Assembly (NCBI GenBank): GCA_049513055.1
Contig: JBEKWN010000007.1
Span: 1-64,000 of the forward strand
DNA length: 64,000 nucleotides
Direction: 5' to 3'
Source of the DNA: UBA1163 sp049513055
Lineage (GTDB): Bacteria; Desulfobacterota; BSN033; UBA1163
Position 1 is the stretch's first letter. Each line of letters opens with the position of its first letter. The notes under the pieces were generated by a model. The model was not told the DNA's origin. It made no database searches and saw nothing but the letters and a program-made list of their open reading frames with translations. The position numbers and the translations under genes are program-made. Below are positions 60,509 through 64,000 of this stretch, piece by piece.

Positions 60509-63500
60509 GTGATGAATCAAATTCGAATCGGCTCCATCATTTTAATACTTTGTGCAACGGTTCTAACAGCCTCTCTGTACTTCAGCGTCGTTTTTGCACA
60601 GCCTTGCGAGCGATGGGTTGCCAAGGTGGTCTCAGCGCAAGGAGTTGTCCAGGCCCTCAGAACAGGTGAGAAACAGTGGCGACCCGTGAGGCTCAGTGAT
60701 ACATTCTGTCCTGGTGACATGATTCGTGTATTAAAACTAAGCCGTGCAGATATCGTCCTGAGCAACGACACCATCCTTCGTCTCGATCAGAATACCGCTG
60801 TCTCTTTTCCAGAACCTGAAAAGGAAAAACCCTTTTTGGTGAACATGCTCAACGGAGCGGCCTATTTTTTCAGCCGCGTCCGCCGCAGCCTAAAAGTATT
60901 TACACCTTTCGTCAATGCGATTGTAGAGGGTACGGAATTCTACGCAAGGGTTGAGAGTGATAAAGCTTTCATATCGATATTTGAAGGCCAAGTGTTGGCC
61001 GAAAATCAAGCTGGGAGCATTACCCTCGCTAAAGGTCAATCGGCAATCGCCGAGGCCAATCGATCGCCTGTATTGCAGATCGTGGTACGGCCTCGAGATG
61101 CAGTTCAATGGACTCTTTATTATCCACCTATCCTCTATTATCGTCCATCCGACTTTAAGGCCACAACAGGCTGGGAGGCAATAGTTCTAAAGTCGATCGA
61201 GTTCTATATCGAGGGCAACCTTCAGCAGGCCCTTGAAAGCCTTGAGGGGGTAACAGAAGAAATCCGCGATCCACGGTTTTTTATTTATCGGGCCTCATTA
61301 CTGCTTTCCGTAGGCAGGGTGGATGAGGCAAGATCGGATATTGAGAAAGCGCTTGTTTTAGCACCCCTTAACAGTCAGGGCTTGGCCCTCCAATCCATCA
61401 TCGCTTTGGTACAAAACGAAAAGGAGAAGGCCCTAAACCTCGCAAAAAAATCGGTTGAGGCAGATCCTAAATCCGGTGCAGCCCGAATTGCACTTTCTTA
61501 TGCCCAACAATCCAATTTTGATCTGAAAGGGGCTCTACGTACCCTTGAGGATGCGGTGAACCTGGAGCCTGAGAATGCCCTGGCCTGGGCAAGACTGGCT
61601 GAGATGTGGCTTTCGTTTGGCAATCTTAACAAAGCTCTTAAAACCGCGAAGAATGCTGCGGTACTGAATCCCAACCTTTCAAGAATCCAAACCGTTTTGG
61701 GATTCGCATTTCTTACCCAAATAAAAACAAAGATGTCTAAGGAGGCCTTCCGAAAGGCAATTGAGCTCGACCAAGCAGACCCTCTTCCCCGACTGGGCCT
61801 TGGGTTGGCAAAGATTCATGATGGCGATCTGACCGGAGGCCGGAAGGAAATGGAAATTGCTGCAAGCCTTGACCCTAACAATTCCCTTTTCCGGAGCTAC
61901 CTCGGTAAAGCCTACTATGAAGAGAAGCGCGATAAGCTCGCTTCAAACCAATTTTCAATAGCCAAGGAACTTGATCCATCCGATCCAACACCCTTCTTTT
62001 ATGATGCCATCCGAAAGCAGAGCATCAATCAGCCAGGCGAGGCGTTACGGGATCTTCAAGAATCGATCTCGCTAAATGACAATCGAGCTGTTTACCGGTC
62101 GCGTTTCTTGCTCGATTCCGATTTGGCTGCACGAAGCGCGAGTCTTGGTCGGATTTATAATGACTTAGGGTTTCAACAGCTTGCCCTGGTAGAGGGTTGG
62201 AAATCGGTTAACACCGATCCGGCTAACTATTCTGCCCACAGGTTTCTGGCTGACTCCTACACTGCCTTGCCTCGGCACGAGATAGCGAGGGTCAGTGAAC
62301 TGCTTCAATCCCAACTGCTTCAGCCGATCAATATTAATCCGGTTCAGCCCCATCTTGCAGAGAGCAATCTCTTCATCCTGAACGGCGCAGGACCTTCAGA
62401 CCTCTCATTTAATGAATTCAATCCTCTGTTCAACCGCAACCGACTTGCCCTCCAAGTAAGTGGTATTGCAGGGACACATGACACATTGGGTGAGGAAGTC
62501 GTCCAGTCGGGTGTGTGGGGCCCCCTATCTTACAGCATTGGCCAATTCCATTATCAGACGGACGGATTCAGAAAAAATAATGATTTGAAAGAAGACATAT
62601 ACAATGTATTTGTCCAGGGGATGCTCTCGTATAATACAAGCCTCCAGGCTGAATTCCGATCCACAGAGAAAAAATATGGCGATCTTTCACTCAATTTCTT
62701 TCCGAACGATTTCTTGCCTCTCCTTCGTCAGAAAGATGAAACTGAATCGATACGGCTTGGCTTCCATCATGCCTTTTCACCACGTTCGGATCTCATCGGG
62801 TCTTTTATGTACCAGGATGCAGAACCTCGATTGCGTATTTATGGATTTCTTGATGCCCTTAACATAAAAAGCAAAGCGGATGATGATGGTTATAGTGGTG
62901 AGCTTCAATGGCTATTTCGTTCAGAGCGCTTTAACATCGTTACCGGAGCAGGACATTTTTACATAAAGCAAAAAGAGACTGATTTTACCGAACTCTTCGT
63001 TTTCCCCTTTGGATCATCCGCTGATATTATGAAAAGTAACATCCACCATACCAACCTTTATCTCTATTCTCAGATCAATTGTCCGAAAAATGTGATCTTT
63101 ACCATTGGCGGGAGTGGTGACTTTTATCGCGGTGGAATTGTCGACGAGAACCAGTTTAACCCAAAATTTGGGGTAACATGGAACCCTTTTTCTGGGACTA
63201 CATTGCGCGCGGCGGTTTTCAGAGTTTTTAAGAGGACACTGATTACGGACCAGACCCTTGAACCAACGCAGGTGGCAGGGTTTAATCAGTTCTTTGATGA
63301 CGCTGACGGCACAAAGTCATGGCGCGTTGGCGTTGCTGTTGATCAGAAATTCTCTAAAGACCTATACGGCGGTGTGGAGTACTCAGGAAGAAAATTGGAT
63401 GTGCCCTTTCTATTCTCCACAGGTCTTGGCCTCCCTGAAGTCCATGAGGTAGATTGGAAAGAGCAGCTCGGCCGAGCCTACCTCTACTGGACCCCCCATC

Positions 63501-63922
63501 CATGGTTCGGACTCAGTGCGGAATATCAGTATGAGAGGTTTGACAGGGAAAAAGAGTTTGTTGCTGGAATACGAAACGTCAAGACACATCGCGTTCCGCT
63601 CGGGATCAATTTTTATCATCCTTCTGGATTCAGTGCCCAGTTGAAAACAACTTATATAAATCAGGAGGGCAAATTTCAGCCACAAGGCACACCTCCTGGT
63701 ACCTTTATCCCCGGAGAAGATCAATTTTGTATTGTAGACGCTTCGATCAGTTACCGCCTACCCAAACGATATGGACTCATCACCGTCGGGGTAAAAAACC
63801 TCTTTAACAAATCTTTCAAGTTTCAGGATACAGACACTCATTTGGGTGCGGTAAATAGCGCCTTAAGTCCTACGATACAACCAAAGCGTCTGGTCTTTGG
63901 TAAGTTCACACTGGCGTTCTAA
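60509..63922 (+). CDS. FecR-domain / TPR / outer-membrane beta-barrel fusion
   Basis: A 1137-aa protein with a signal peptide (to about residue 31), a FecR-type domain (about 40-200; CPGDMIRVLKLSRADI, LRLDQNTAV, VEGTEFYARV) and TPR repeats (about 225-620). The last 500 residues are a barrel with alternating aromatic strands, a TonB-receptor-like LITVGVKNLFNKSF near 1100 and a terminal AF. FecR domains normally carry signals from outer-membrane receptors to sigma factors. Here the receptor-like barrel and FecR are in one protein, downstream of a CHASE2 cyclase. Ribosome site GGAGG. No plug domain is seen. Confidence 0.8.
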   Translation: MMNQIRIGSIILILCATVLTASLYFSVVFAQPCERWVAKVVSAQGVVQALRTGEKQWRPVRLSDTFCPGDMIRVLKLSRADIVLSNDTILRLDQNTAVSFPEPEKEKPFLVNMLNGAAYFFSRVRRSLKVFTPFVNAIVEGTEFYARVESDKAFISIFEGQVLAENQAGSITLAKGQSAIAEANRSPVLQIVVRPRDAVQWTLYYPPILYYRPSDFKATTGWEAIVLKSIEFYIEGNLQQALESLEGVTEEIRDPRFFIYRASLLLSVGRVDEARSDIEKALVLAPLNSQGLALQSIIALVQNEKEKALNLAKKSVEADPKSGAARIALSYAQQSNFDLKGALRTLEDAVNLEPENALAWARLAEMWLSFGNLNKALKTAKNAAVLNPNLSRIQTVLGFAFLTQIKTKMSKEAFRKAIELDQADPLPRLGLGLAKIHDGDLTGGRKEMEIAASLDPNNSLFRSYLGKAYYEEKRDKLASNQFSIAKELDPSDPTPFFYDAIRKQSINQPGEALRDLQESISLNDNRAVYRSRFLLDSDLAARSASLGRIYNDLGFQQLALVEGWKSVNTDPANYSAHRFLADSYTALPRHEIARVSELLQSQLLQPININPVQPHLAESNLFILNGAGPSDLSFNEFNPLFNRNRLALQVSGIAGTHDTLGEEVVQSGVWGPLSYSIGQFHYQTDGFRKNNDLKEDIYNVFVQGMLSYNTSLQAEFRSTEKKYGDLSLNFFPNDFLPLLRQKDETESIRLGFHHAFSPRSDLIGSFMYQDAEPRLRIYGFLDALNIKSKADDDGYSGELQWLFRSERFNIVTGAGHFYIKQKETDFTELFVFPFGSSADIMKSNIHHTNLYLYSQINCPKNVIFTIGGSGDFYRGGIVDENQFNPKFGVTWNPFSGTTLRAAVFRVFKRTLITDQTLEPTQVAGFNQFFDDADGTKSWRVGVAVDQKFSKDLYGGVEYSGRKLDVPFLFSTGLGLPEVHEVDWKEQLGRAYLYWTPHPWFGLSAEYQYERFDREKEFVAGIRNVKTHRVPLGINFYHPSGFSAQLKTTYINQEGKFQPQGTPPGTFIPGEDQFCIVDASISYRLPKRYGLITVGVKNLFNKSFKFQDTDTHLGAVNSALSPTIQPKRLVFGKFTLAF

Positions 63923-64000
63923 GTAGATTTTTAATCCATTGGGCAACACATTAGAAGAAGGGAGGTGGTCCATTCGTCCTGCTATAGATGACATCAGGTG

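Overview
The window looks like a chromosomal segment of a Gram-negative (diderm) bacterium of moderate GC, most like a Desulfobacterota (deltaproteobacterial) or related uncultured lineage. The evidence is a full LPS toolkit (LptD, LpxL-like, LpxH, GmhB, Ara4N genes), a 4Fe-4S ferredoxin, long-form HisG, and intergenic DNA full of GC-rich palindromes and word-repeat hairpins of the kind I associate with such genomes. Lineage is an inference. I saw no rRNA, tRNA, CRISPR array or complete insertion sequence.

Layout. 0.2-6.7 kb: a duplicated-domain protein, an FAD oxidoreductase, a DGQHR protein, then a plus-strand exported set (interrupted rhodanese lipoprotein, DUF547, cyclophilin, two small unknowns, HNH protein). 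6.8-18.8 kb: a minus-strand run for envelope sugars and lipid A (lpxL-like, Trm112-like, gmhB, lpxH, ugd, rfbD, rfbB, rfbC-like, rfbA-like, lptD) ending in folC and accD. 18.9-25.3 kb: a TrmA/RlmD-type methyltransferase, hisG-hisI, DUF72, a polysaccharide deacetylase, a HAD phosphatase beside a ketosynthase remnant, and a membrane protein. 25.6-34 kb: a complete Ara4N lipid A modification operon in which ArnA is split into two genes, plus an outer-membrane barrel. 34.5-43.8 kb: a large GH13-like protein, dinB-lexA, a methyltransferase, a radical SAM gene with a tiny basic ORF, an EamA half-transporter and a PHP phosphoesterase. 44-51.4 kb: a primary-type sigma factor with a structured leader, ferredoxin, DedA, a D-aminoacylase-like amidohydrolase, a Tat-signal O-methyltransferase and FabH. 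51.7-53.5 kb: TcmP with a broken DUF5131 partner. 53.7-58 kb: second lexA, an inactive RecA-like protein, a small helical protein and a family B polymerase. 58.2-63.9 kb: a CHASE2 cyclase followed by a FecR-TPR-barrel protein.

How it works together. Ugd supplies UDP-glucuronate to the Arn enzymes, and LpxH, LpxL and LptD build and export the LPS that ArnT would decorate. Two LexA promoters share the 9-mer ACAAATGTA. One controls lexA(-dinB). The other drives lexA2, the RecA-like gene, the small gene and a family B polymerase that has lost the canonical 3'-5' exonuclease residues. That cassette is the best candidate here for a poorly described system: a damage-inducible mutasome analogous to ImuA/ImuB/DnaE2 but built on PolB.
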